From Candidatus Moranbacteria bacterium UBA2282 (GTDB lineage: Bacteria > Patescibacteriota > Minisyncoccia > Moranbacterales > UBA2206), in contig DDWQ01000005.1 in the NCBI GenBank assembly GCA_002345745.1, forward strand, positions 15,293 through 79,292: a stretch of DNA of 64,000 bases. Direction: 5' to 3'. The position numbers and the translations under genes were made by a program. The notes beneath the pieces were generated by a model that was not told the DNA's origin, searched no databases, and saw nothing but the letters and a program-made list of their open reading frames with translations. How positions within the stretch are numbered: position 1 is the stretch's first letter; every line of letters starts with the position of its first letter. Of this stretch, positions 33,386-40,506 are shown one piece after another.

Positions 33386-33901
33386 ATGCAAACTAAAGAG
33401 CAAAAAGAAGTAATTATAAAAGAGCTAACGGAGAAACTAAAAAATTCTAAAGCCGTAGTTTTTTCTGATTACAAAGGTTTGAACGTGAAGGATATGACTA
33501 TACTTCGTCGAGACTTGCGAGAAGCTGGAGTTGATTTGAAAGTTTTGAAAAAAACATTGATGAATGTTGCATTGAAAAATGCCGGCATTGAAATGGATGC
33601 TAAGAAGCTAGAAGGACAAGTCGCCATCGCAATTTCCAGTCGAGATGAAGTGGCAGCAGCAAAGATCATTGCCAAATTGGCAAAGTTTAATGAAAATTTG
33701 AAAATTGTCGGAGGAATTCTAGGGACAAAAGAATTGTCTATGGCAGAAGTTAATGCTTTAGCGAAACTTCCAAGCAAGGAAGAATTGTTATCCAAATTAG
33801 TTGGAACTCTCAACGCTCCTGTTTCAGGATTTGTAAATGTTTTGGCTGGCAATGTACGCGGATTGGTAACAGTTTTGCAAGCTATTTCAGAAAAGAAATA
33901 A
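33386..33901 (+). CDS. rplJ: 50S ribosomal protein L10
   Basis: 171-aa stalk base protein. Family features: N-terminal KAVVFSDYKGLNVKDMTILR, the central KKTLMNVALKNAG, and a C-terminal helix that binds L7/L12 dimers. It lies downstream of its autoregulatory leader and also of a TATAAT at 33363-33368 that could provide a second promoter. No SD. rplL follows after 92 bp. Confidence 0.96.
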   Translation: MQTKEQKEVIIKELTEKLKNSKAVVFSDYKGLNVKDMTILRRDLREAGVDLKVLKKTLMNVALKNAGIEMDAKKLEGQVAIAISSRDEVAAAKIIAKLAKFNENLKIVGGILGTKELSMAEVNALAKLPSKEELLSKLVGTLNAPVSGFVNVLAGNVRGLVTVLQAISEKK

Positions 33902-33993
33902 TAAATTTAGTTAAGTAATTTTTTAAATAATAATTTAGGTTATAGTCGGTAGCTTATTAATAGACTACAAACTACAAACCACAAACTAATCAA

Positions 33994-34398
33994 ATGACTG
34001 AAGAAAAAAAAGAAGGAGTTGTCGTGCCAGAAAAATTCCAAAAGCTTGTTTCTGAAATTGAAACAATGAGTGTTTTGGATCTAAGTGAGTTGGTGAAAGT
34101 GTTGGAAGAAAAATTTGGCGTTAGCGCTGCTGCTCCAATGATGATGGGTGTTGCTCCTACTGAGGAAGCTGCTGCTGTAGAAGAAAAATCTGAGTTTGAT
34201 GTTGAAGTTACTGCTGCTGGTGCTTCAAAAATCAATGTAATTAAGGCTGTTCGTGAAATTACTGGTCTTGGACTCAAGGAAGCAAAAGACTTGGTTGATG
34301 CTGCTCCAAAAGTAATTAAAGAAAAAGTAGCTAAGGCTGAGGCTGAAGTTATGCTAAAGAAATTACAAGAAGCTGGCGCAACTGCAGAATTGAAATAA
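33994..34398 (+). CDS. rplL: 50S ribosomal protein L7/L12
   Basis: 134-aa stalk protein. The N-terminal dimerisation segment ([20 protein letters not shown]) is joined by an Ala/Met-rich hinge to the factor-binding domain ([31 protein letters not shown]). Length and order are normal apart from a 13-residue N-terminal extension. It is in the rplJ operon and followed by a strong terminator. Confidence 0.97.
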   Translation: MTEEKKEGVVVPEKFQKLVSEIETMSVLDLSELVKVLEEKFGVSAAAPMMMGVAPTEEAAAVEEKSEFDVEVTAAGASKINVIKAVREITGLGLKEAKDLVDAAPKVIKEKVAKAEAEVMLKKLQEAGATAELK

Positions 34399-34430
34399 TA
34401 GACGCAGGCTGCAAAAATCGGCTATATTTT

Positions 34431-34473
34431 AAAAGATGACCCCCATATTTAATCGGGAGTCATCTTTTTTTAT
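34431..34473 (+). terminator. Intrinsic terminator of rplJL
   Basis: AAAAGATGAC pairs with GTCATCTTTT, extended by CCC/GGG, followed by a T-run. Confidence 0.88.
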
Positions 34474-34480
34474 TTTTCTA

Positions 34481-34509
34481 TTGACGTCTAAATAAAAAGG
34501 GAGTATTCT
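34481..34509 (+). promoter_or_regulatory. Promoter of the sulP gene
   Basis: TTGACG (34481-34486) and TATTCT (34504-34509) with a 17-bp spacer. The leader to 34703 is about 185 nt and carries no RNA motif I recognise. Confidence 0.6.
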
Positions 34510-34702
34510 GAATTGGTGAGCATTAAACCTATTATGTAATAACTCACTGCTGCAATTTCCACATTTTGGTCAGATTCTCCAAAAATTATGCCACAAAATC
34601 TAAAAATTTCATTACACAACTTATTACGCAACAGGTCTATTTTTAAAAAATAATAAATTTTAATTTTCTAAGACTTTGGTAAAGCCAGAGCTTTTGTTTT
34701 TT

Positions 34703-36472
34703 ATGCAAGTAAATATAGAAAAAGTGAAAAAAATTCAATGGAGTAAAATTCTTCCTTTTATTGGTGATACTAAGACATATAATGTTTCTAAGTTTAAGGC
34801 GGATATCATGGCTGGTTTAACCGTGGCAGTAATAGAACTTCCTCAATCCATGGCTTATGCTATTATTGCTGGCGTGAACCCTAAATATGGATTATACGCC
34901 GCAATTTTCCCAGCTATCGTAGCAGCTCTTCTGGGTTCATCACGTTTTTTAGCCTCTGGTCCAACTAATGCTATTTCGATGGTAGTTTCTTCTTCGATGG
35001 CTTCGGCTGTTATTGCGGGAACTTTAGTGAGTACCTTACCTGAAGAACAGAAGATCGCCATTTTGTTTTTGTTGTCCTTTATGGTGGGGGCTATTCAGTT
35101 GCTGATGGGAGTTTTAAGATTTGGGAATTTCATCAATTTTGTTTCACATTCAGTGGTAGTAGGATTTACTACGGGAGCCGGAATTTTGATTGCTACCAAT
35201 CAGTTGAAGAATTTAATCGGGGTTAAAATTAGTGGTCATCCGAATTTCGTAGAAGGTATAATGCATGTACTTAAAAAACTTCCGGACACCAATTGGTATG
35301 CGCTGGCTCTAGGCGTCTTCACTATGGTGTTCATTCTTTTTTCTCGAAAAGTGTCGAAAAAAATTCCTGGACCATTATTGGCGATGGTTATCTCAGCAAT
35401 GTTTGTTTTTATTTTTGATTTGGGATCAAATGGAGTAGAAACTATTGCTAAAATTCCTCAATCTTTACCGCCTCTTTCTTCCTTTCCGCTAGATATGGCG
35501 AGTTTTAAAGCGATGTTTCCTTCGGCCTTAGCTATTGCTATTTTGGGAATTGTGGAGGCTCTTTCGATTGTTAAATCGATTGCTAGTAAGAGCGGTGACA
35601 AAGTTAATGGTAATCAAGAGTTTGTCGCTCAGGGGCTAGCTAATATGACAGCAGGTTTAACTTCTGGTATCCCTGGCTCAGGCTCTTTTACCCGTAGTGC
35701 GGTTAATTTTATGTCAGGAGCCCAAACTAGATTTTCCGTGGTTTTTTCTTGTCTATTTATTCTTCTTGTATTGTTAGTAGCAGCTCCATTAGCTAGATTT
35801 ATCCCTACAGCTAGTTTGGCAGGAATTTTAATGATCATTGCTTATTCATTAATTAATAAACATGCTTTCGTGCTATCCTTCAAAGCAACCCATAGTGACA
35901 GAGCTGTGTTACTCGTGACAATGCTTGCTGCGTTATTCTTGGAACTAGAGCAGGCTGTGTATATTGGAGTTATTTTGTCTATTTTGTTATTTGTTAGAAA
36001 AATTTCTGTTCCGCAAATTTTTCAGGTATCCCCTGACCAGATGACGCACAAGCTTGTTTCGATGGAAAAATCTCTGGTTTGTTGTCCACAAATTTCTATT
36101 TTTCAAGTTGAAGGATCTTTGTTTTTTGGGGCGATTGCCGAACTGGAAGATAAATTTTCTACTTATATCAAAAATGGTAGCAAGATTGTGATTGTGCGTT
36201 TGGCGCATGTGCAATTAGTAGATGCTACGGGCATTCACGCGTTGGAATCTTTTTTGCGGGAGTGTGATGAAAAAAATATTACGATGATGTTTACCAATGT
36301 CAGACCAGCTGTGATGAGAGTTTTTGCGCGATCTGGCATGTTAGATAAAGTAGGTAAAGAAAATTTCTTTGAACATACGAAGCAGGCTATTGAGGCGGCA
36401 GTAAAAAAAGTGAATCAAATGAATAAATGCAAGGATTGTACTATCCGTTGTTTTGAAGAATGCGGGAAATAA
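34703..36472 (+). CDS. SulP-family anion transporter with STAS domain
   Basis: 589-aa inner-membrane transporter. The SulP signature PQSMAYAIIAGVNPKYGLYA is near the start, with 10-14 hydrophobic segments to about residue 430. A cytosolic STAS domain follows (IFQVEGSLFFGAIAELED, VRLAHVQLVDATGIHALESF). Substrate could be sulfate, bicarbonate or another anion; this cannot be told from sequence. An odd C-terminal tail has four cysteines (CKDCTIRCFEEC) and could bind a metal. The ATG at 34703 is preferred to the upstream TTG. Confidence 0.9.
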   Translation: MQVNIEKVKKIQWSKILPFIGDTKTYNVSKFKADIMAGLTVAVIELPQSMAYAIIAGVNPKYGLYAAIFPAIVAALLGSSRFLASGPTNAISMVVSSSMASAVIAGTLVSTLPEEQKIAILFLLSFMVGAIQLLMGVLRFGNFINFVSHSVVVGFTTGAGILIATNQLKNLIGVKISGHPNFVEGIMHVLKKLPDTNWYALALGVFTMVFILFSRKVSKKIPGPLLAMVISAMFVFIFDLGSNGVETIAKIPQSLPPLSSFPLDMASFKAMFPSALAIAILGIVEALSIVKSIASKSGDKVNGNQEFVAQGLANMTAGLTSGIPGSGSFTRSAVNFMSGAQTRFSVVFSCLFILLVLLVAAPLARFIPTASLAGILMIIAYSLINKHAFVLSFKATHSDRAVLLVTMLAALFLELEQAVYIGVILSILLFVRKISVPQIFQVSPDQMTHKLVSMEKSLVCCPQISIFQVEGSLFFGAIAELEDKFSTYIKNGSKIVIVRLAHVQLVDATGIHALESFLRECDEKNITMMFTNVRPAVMRVFARSGMLDKVGKENFFEHTKQAIEAAVKKVNQMNKCKDCTIRCFEECGK

Positions 36473-36501
36473 CCAAAACCTTGCTATTGAAGTCTCGTCT
36501 C

Positions 36502-37536
36502 TTACAACAAATGATAAATTAATTTTATAATTGGAAACATTAGATAGTCAGTGAGACCTGTTTTGTAGCGGGTTTGATCATAGATAGTTGCGTTTTTTTG
36601 CCATTGTAGGATAATTTCTTTTAATTCCGAGACAATATTTTGCTGTTTAAAGAAGATACCTGATTCAGCATTAAAACGAAAAGAAAGAAAATCAATATTT
36701 TGCGAACCGACCAATCCTTCGCGGTCATCAATTAAAAGAATTTTGGCATGGTTCATTTCTCGACTGAGATAAAATTTCACACCTAGCACAGATAGTTTAT
36801 GGGCATAATAGTGGTTCATACGATCCATAAAAAGCGAATCAGTTTTCTTTGGTATAATAAGTTCAATTTTCACTCCACGCTTGATGGCCGCATCCAGCAA
36901 AGCGACAAACCAGCGGGGTGGGGTGAGATAGGGAGTGACAATCTGAATATTTTTTTGAGCAGCGGATATTTTTTGCGTGTAAAGTGATTTCAAAGAAAAC
37001 ATACCAGAGACTGGCCAATGCTCAAGCACCCAAAATTTTAGTTTACTAACCAGAGCCTTTTTTCGTAGTAATAGAATTTGTTTATTCTTGCCACCTGCCA
37101 TTTCATAGGAATAGGCAAAGGAGGACATAATCGGTCGAATGATTCTCCCGCGTAATTTTAGCTGTAAATCATTCCAAGCCGCAAAACGTTTGCCAATATT
37201 TACCCCACCAACAAAGGCGGTATTTTCATCAACAATTAAAATTTTTCGGTGAATGTGTCGTAACCAGTGGCTAAAAAAAAGAATTTCAATGCCAGCAGAA
37301 CGCATAGATTTAATAGTTTGTGCACTAAGTTCAGAGCTACCAAAAGCATCCAGCACTAAAACCACTCTGACTCCGTGACTGGCTTTCTCAGTTAGCTTGC
37401 CAATAAAATCATGACTACTGGAAGTGTCCTCCATAAAAATATACATTTCCAGAAAAATGGATTTTTTTGCTTGGTTGATTTCCGCAATCATTGCGTCCCA
37501 AGTTTTGGTTGAAGTTGTATAAATTTTATATCCCAT
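36502..37536 (-). CDS. Phospholipase D-like protein, cardiolipin synthase type
   Basis: 344 aa with two HKD motifs, HRKILIVDENTAFVGG and NHAKILLIDDREGLVGSQN, as in cardiolipin synthases and phosphatidyltransferases. It lacks the N-terminal TM helices of ClsA and resembles ClsB-type enzymes. It probably makes or remodels anionic phospholipid at the membrane. It is convergent with the SulP gene. No SD. Confidence 0.85.
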   Translation of the reverse strand: MGYKIYTTSTKTWDAMIAEINQAKKSIFLEMYIFMEDTSSSHDFIGKLTEKASHGVRVVLVLDAFGSSELSAQTIKSMRSAGIEILFFSHWLRHIHRKILIVDENTAFVGGVNIGKRFAAWNDLQLKLRGRIIRPIMSSFAYSYEMAGGKNKQILLLRKKALVSKLKFWVLEHWPVSGMFSLKSLYTQKISAAQKNIQIVTPYLTPPRWFVALLDAAIKRGVKIELIIPKKTDSLFMDRMNHYYAHKLSVLGVKFYLSREMNHAKILLIDDREGLVGSQNIDFLSFRFNAESGIFFKQQNIVSELKEIILQWQKNATIYDQTRYKTGLTDYLMFPIIKLIYHLL

Positions 37537-37585
37537 ATTTATTTTAATTATAGAACATACCGATAGGTTAAAGCAATGAATGAAA

Positions 37586-37657
37586 AATAAAAAAAAGTGA
37601 GGCAGTTAAGACGTCTCACTCATGCACTCTGCAACAGTCCTTGCCGTTGCAGAGTGC
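37586..37657 (-). terminator. Double hairpin terminator of the 41-aa gene
   Basis: The first hairpin in transcript order is GCACTCTGCAAC/GTTGCAGAGTGC (37624-37635 with 37646-37657), a perfect 12-bp stem. The second is AGTGAG/CTCACT (37596-37601 with 37615-37620), followed on the minus strand by a T-run. Confidence 0.85.
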
Positions 37658-37676
37658 TATGCTGGTTGTGTCCATA

Positions 37677-37802
37677 TTAAAATACGGACTGAAGATATTT
37701 TAGCACTGAGTGTGCTAAGTTTGGATTCCATGCGATAAAAACAGTCAAAACACTAATCAGAATTACAAATATAGTTACTGGTCGTAATCCAAGTTTGTTC
37801 AT
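37677..37802 (-). CDS. Single-pass membrane peptide (41 aa)
   Basis: Short gene not found by length-limited ORF calling. It reads MNKLGLRPVTIFVILISV... with one hydrophobic helix (about residues 9-24) and ends KYLQSVF. Support comes from an ideal SD (GAAGGAG, 7 bp before ATG), a promoter upstream (TTGACT 37876-37881, TAAGGT 37853-37858, 17-bp spacer) and a double terminator. Function unknown. It belongs to the SD-bearing gene style. Confidence 0.7.
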   Translation of the reverse strand: MNKLGLRPVTIFVILISVLTVFIAWNPNLAHSVLKYLQSVF

Positions 37803-37852
37803 GGTGTCTCCTTCACTGGGTAGAGGTTAATAGAAAGGTACATTTCATAGTT

Positions 37853-37881
37853 ACCTTAGCATAAAGGAGTATAAAAGTCAA
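37853..37881 (-). promoter_or_regulatory. Promoter of the 41-aa gene
   Basis: On the minus strand TTGACT (37876-37881) and TAAGGT (37853-37858) with 17 bp between. A GGTA/TACC hairpin lies just downstream in the leader. Confidence 0.5.
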
Positions 37882-37956
37882 AGTCGGGGGGGGCTACACA
37901 TTCTACTCTCCCAGCCTTAGTTTAATAATACAAAAGTCATTTTTATTAGCTGACTT

Positions 37957-38001
37957 TGAAAAATAAAATAAGCCATTCGAACAATGTCCGAAAGGCTTAT
38001 T
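37957..38001 (-). terminator. Intrinsic terminator of mlaA-like gene
   Basis: AATAAGCC (37967-37974) pairs with GGCTTATT (37994-38001); an inner TTCG/CGAA extends the stem. A T-rich tract follows on the minus strand. Confidence 0.82.
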
Positions 38002-38032
38002 TTTTGGATAAAATATTATTTCAGCAAATATT

Positions 38033-38758
38033 TTATTTGTCCAACTTCTTTTTAAAATTATCTTGGTAAGCATTTTTTATTGAGGTGTATGGATCAACTG
38101 CACCTTCTACTATTTCCCGATAGGAATTTTTGGTGCCATACTCATTGGTCACTTTTATTCCTCCAGCAATGGTGCTATCAGGAAAACCAAGATACATTAC
38201 TGGATCGAGAGGCAGACCCAACACCGATCCTACGGTATTTCTGGGATTGGATGGTCCGAAAATGGGCCAAACAATAAAGGGTCCCGAGGGTATTCCCCAA
38301 CTGGCAAGAACTTGAGAAATATCTTCAGCATCGAAATTATCATCAATATAATAGATATCGACAACCCACAACCCAAAAGCATTAAATACAGGTGCCCAAA
38401 AATCAACAATAGCTTCTTCGCCTTTACCTTGAAGCAGATCGCCAACAAATCGAAGTGGCATTGTTACATTGTAGAAAATGTTAGTAATGCCAGTTTTTAT
38501 TGGATCAGGTACGATTTTTTCGTAGGCATCTGTCACTGGGAAAAACACATAATTGTATAATCCATCGTTTAGCCAAAACATTGGCCTGTTTATAAACTCC
38601 AAAGGATCATCAAAAGTTTCTTCTTCGTAGTTGTCACTGGTTGCCCGATTAAAATATGGGTCTTCCGCCTGACCTGAATCCGTTTCTTTCTTTGCACAGC
38701 CACTGTTTAAAAACAAAAAAACAATAAGCAGTCCCATCGCTAATAATTTTTTCTGCAT
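38033..38758 (-). CDS. mlaA: MlaA/VacJ-family lipoprotein
   Basis: 241 aa. It has a lipoprotein signal MQKKLLAMGLLIVFLFLN followed by SGC (lipobox). MlaA landmarks are DPLEFINRPMFWLNDGLYNY, MPLRFVGDLLQGKG, WGIPSGPFIVWPIFGPSNPR and TVGSVLGLPLDP. MlaA sits in the Gram-negative outer membrane and removes mislocalised phospholipids with the MlaBCDEF system. No mla partners occur here, and CPR bacteria are not thought to have a classical outer membrane, so transfer is likely. The start at 38758 follows a GGGAGG SD; the ATG at 38788 would precede the signal. Confidence 0.9.
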   Translation of the reverse strand: MQKKLLAMGLLIVFLFLNSGCAKKETDSGQAEDPYFNRATSDNYEEETFDDPLEFINRPMFWLNDGLYNYVFFPVTDAYEKIVPDPIKTGITNIFYNVTMPLRFVGDLLQGKGEEAIVDFWAPVFNAFGLWVVDIYYIDDNFDAEDISQVLASWGIPSGPFIVWPIFGPSNPRNTVGSVLGLPLDPVMYLGFPDSTIAGGIKVTNEYGTKNSYREIVEGAVDPYTSIKNAYQDNFKKKLDK

Positions 38759-38813
38759 AACATCCTCCCAAGGTTGATTGTTGAACAAAATGAAAAGAGC
38801 AAGAAGTGTCTGT

Positions 38814-38841
38814 AGTATATATATTTTTGCTGAAATGTCAA
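38814..38841 (-). promoter_or_regulatory. Promoter of the mlaA-like gene
   Basis: Minus strand TTGACA (38836-38841) and TATACT (38814-38819), 16-bp spacer: near-consensus. Confidence 0.75.
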
Positions 38842-38856
38842 GATTATTTTTGTATA

Positions 38857-38895
38857 AAAAAACCGCTTCGGTAGTAGTTACTACTGAAACGGCTT
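38857..38895 (-). terminator. Intrinsic terminator of the 139-aa secreted protein gene
   Basis: GCCGTTTCAGTAGTA and TACTACCGAAGCGGT pair with two small mismatches, then TTTTTTTATAC on the minus strand. The same TTTTTTTATAC tail follows the terminator at 39583. Confidence 0.82.
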
Positions 38896-38906
38896 TTGGG
38901 GTTGGA

Positions 38907-39326
38907 TTATTCGATTTCGAACCACCCTTTTAATCTTTCCTGAATTTCTGGTGGCAGCGATCTTATTCGCGTAATGCATTTCTCTTCAAAGACAGGGTAT
39001 CCGCCTTCAATCGAGAAACGATCATTAGGTGCGTAGTGAGAGAGCTCTCTCTCCAACACCTTTTCCCCGTCCTTTATTTTGAGAGTAATGGAATCTACAA
39101 TTACCTCGCCGGATTGGCTGTGGTAGATGCTATAACCTGTAATGGTTTCATCTTTCATAATGTTAATCCGACAAGTTACATCTGACGCATACAGAGAATG
39201 GCTGAATAGCATCGCACTATTCATGTTTTCCTTCAATTCTTCTTGCCATTCTTCATCAGCAAAAACAGGGGAAGAAAGTGATATAGAGAGAACTACACTT
39301 ACTAAAAATACAGTGCAAAATTTCAT
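38907..39326 (-). CDS. Secreted hypothetical protein (139 aa)
   Basis: Not recognised. Clear Sec signal peptide (FCTVFLVSVVLSISLSSPVFA followed by DEE) with a signal peptidase I site after VFA. The mature part has two cysteines (VTCRINIM, EEKCITRI) that could form a disulfide, and beta-strand-like segments. A GGAGG SD lies 6 bp before the ATG. Promoter and terminator are its own. It is next to the MlaA-type gene on the same strand. Confidence 0.68.
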   Translation of the reverse strand: MKFCTVFLVSVVLSISLSSPVFADEEWQEELKENMNSAMLFSHSLYASDVTCRINIMKDETITGYSIYHSQSGEVIVDSITLKIKDGEKVLERELSHYAPNDRFSIEGGYPVFEEKCITRIRSLPPEIQERLKGWFEIE

Positions 39327-39417
39327 TATTTTCCTCCAAATATTAAGAACATTCTTCCTGAAAAATTCTGGATTTTTACTAAAAGTAATAAACCCGCCTA
39401 TTTAACTGTAATGATAT

Positions 39418-39446
39418 ATTATACACCCAAAAAGTAATTTTGTCAA
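39418..39446 (-). promoter_or_regulatory. Consensus sigma-70 promoter
   Basis: Minus strand TTGACA (39441-39446) and TATAAT (39418-39423) separated by exactly 17 bp: a full consensus match, serving the 139-aa secreted protein gene. Confidence 0.88.
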
Positions 39447-39582
39447 CAATTTGCAGATGATTCTTGTAGATGATTCTATTTTGAAATGCAATTGAATTGA
39501 CCTAAACTACGCTTTTTAGTGTGGCATGGTCTGAAATCCTGCGTAATATAAACGGTCTTGCGATCGTTTTTTTGTATAAAAA

Positions 39583-39624
39583 AAGCCGTCCCCACATATC
39601 AATGATATGCATTTGGAACGGCTC
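39583..39624 (-). terminator. Intrinsic terminator of the 180-aa gene
   Basis: GCCGTTCC and GGGACGGC pair around an inner ATAT stem, followed by TTTTTTTATAC on the minus strand. Confidence 0.82.
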
Positions 39625-39640
39625 GTGTCGGAATTAACTA

Positions 39641-40183
39641 TTAATACGCATCGAGCTTAATGATGGCTATATCAATTTTGCTCGCAACTTCAAATCTTAG
39701 ATCCCCAGCGAAATAGGGAAAGAACAAACATTTTTTCCCTGTAATTTTAGTCAATGGAGAAGACTCATCATTGCAAAACAGTTCTTCGTTTATTCCTTGC
39801 AAGAATTTTCTTGCGGCAAAAATTGAGGTATCTTCGCTCATCACTAAAAAAAATTCAGCAGTCTCTTTATTTTTCACAACTACCATTTTGGTTGACTCCG
39901 GATGGTCTTTCAACGCAGGTTCATTACAAGAATGTTGTCGCCGAATGTTAGAAAGAAGAAACGTGGTGTTTCCAACTGTGAGCTTGCCTCCACTAGCAGA
40001 GGAAAACAAGTCAGCTATGAAATTAATTTCTTGAGCCCTTGTTTTTTTGTCGGAAGGATAGATGCGTACGACAATTGAAGTGTCGGGGCCTTCTGTATCA
40101 ATGATGACAAATTTACCATTGATAATAACTAATTTTTCAAGCGCTTCAGTCATTATTCCTGTTGTTCCTGTTGTTTTTTTCAA
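39641..40183 (-). CDS. Hypothetical protein (180 aa), TTG start
   Basis: Not recognised. Soluble alpha/beta-like protein without signal or TM segment. A perfect SD (AGGAGG) lies 6 bp before a TTG codon at 40183, so TTG is the chosen start rather than the ATG ten codons in. The promoter is TTGACT (40294-40299)/TACAAT (40271-40276), 17-bp spacer. Three to four cysteines (HSCNEP, FCNDE, KCLFF) show no metal-binding pattern. Confidence 0.62.
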   Translation of the reverse strand: MKKTTGTTGIMTEALEKLVIINGKFVIIDTEGPDTSIVVRIYPSDKKTRAQEINFIADLFSSASGGKLTVGNTTFLLSNIRRQHSCNEPALKDHPESTKMVVVKNKETAEFFLVMSEDTSIFAARKFLQGINEELFCNDESSPLTKITGKKCLFFPYFAGDLRFEVASKIDIAIIKLDAY

Positions 40184-40270
40184 GGTACACCTCCTAGTAT
40201 AATTTTTTTTGCCTAATAATAGGCTTTAATAGATGATTGTATCCATGGATCTTTCCTTAATGGATATAAC

Positions 40271-40299
40271 ATTGTAGTCTGAAAAAAATAAAAAGTCAA
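40271..40299 (-). promoter_or_regulatory. Promoter of the 180-aa gene
   Basis: Minus strand TTGACT and TACAAT with a 17-bp spacer. Confidence 0.65.
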
Positions 40300-40335
40300 A
40301 TCAACTGGGATAGCTTAATGCCTTGAAAAAGTTTA

Positions 40336-40369
40336 ATCAAAAAGCCATCCACGAGGGATGACTTTTTGC
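40336..40369 (-). terminator. Terminator of tRNA-Gln
   Basis: GTCATCC/GGATGGC 7-bp stem (one G-T pair) with TTTTT after it on the minus strand. Confidence 0.8.
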
Positions 40370-40373
40370 TTTG

Positions 40374-40445
40374 TTGGGGCGGTAGGATTCGGACCTACGC
40401 ATCGTGGAACCAAAATCCACTGCCTTACCGCTTGGCTACGCCCCA
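40374..40445 (-). tRNA. tRNA-Gln(TTG)
   Basis: Complete cloverleaf on the minus strand: acceptor TGGGGCG/CGCCCCA, anticodon stem GTGGA/TCCAC with loop TTTTGGT (anticodon TTG), and a TTC-arm variant (GTAGG TCCGAAT CCTAC). The CCA end is not encoded. It lies 61 bp downstream of dnaX on the same strand. Confidence 0.93.
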
Positions 40446-40506
40446 ATTTAGTTTTTGTATTTAGTATCTCGCATCTGGTATACAAAATACCACTTACTAG
40501 ATACTA

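Larger units (their letters stand above)
39327..39640. other. Intergenic region with consensus promoter
   Basis: 314 bp without a gene. It holds the perfect-consensus promoter of the 139-aa gene (39418-39446) and the terminator of the 180-aa gene. The segment 39450-39560 shows nothing I can name beyond the ACGGTCTTGCGATCGT inverted repeat. Confidence 0.5.
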
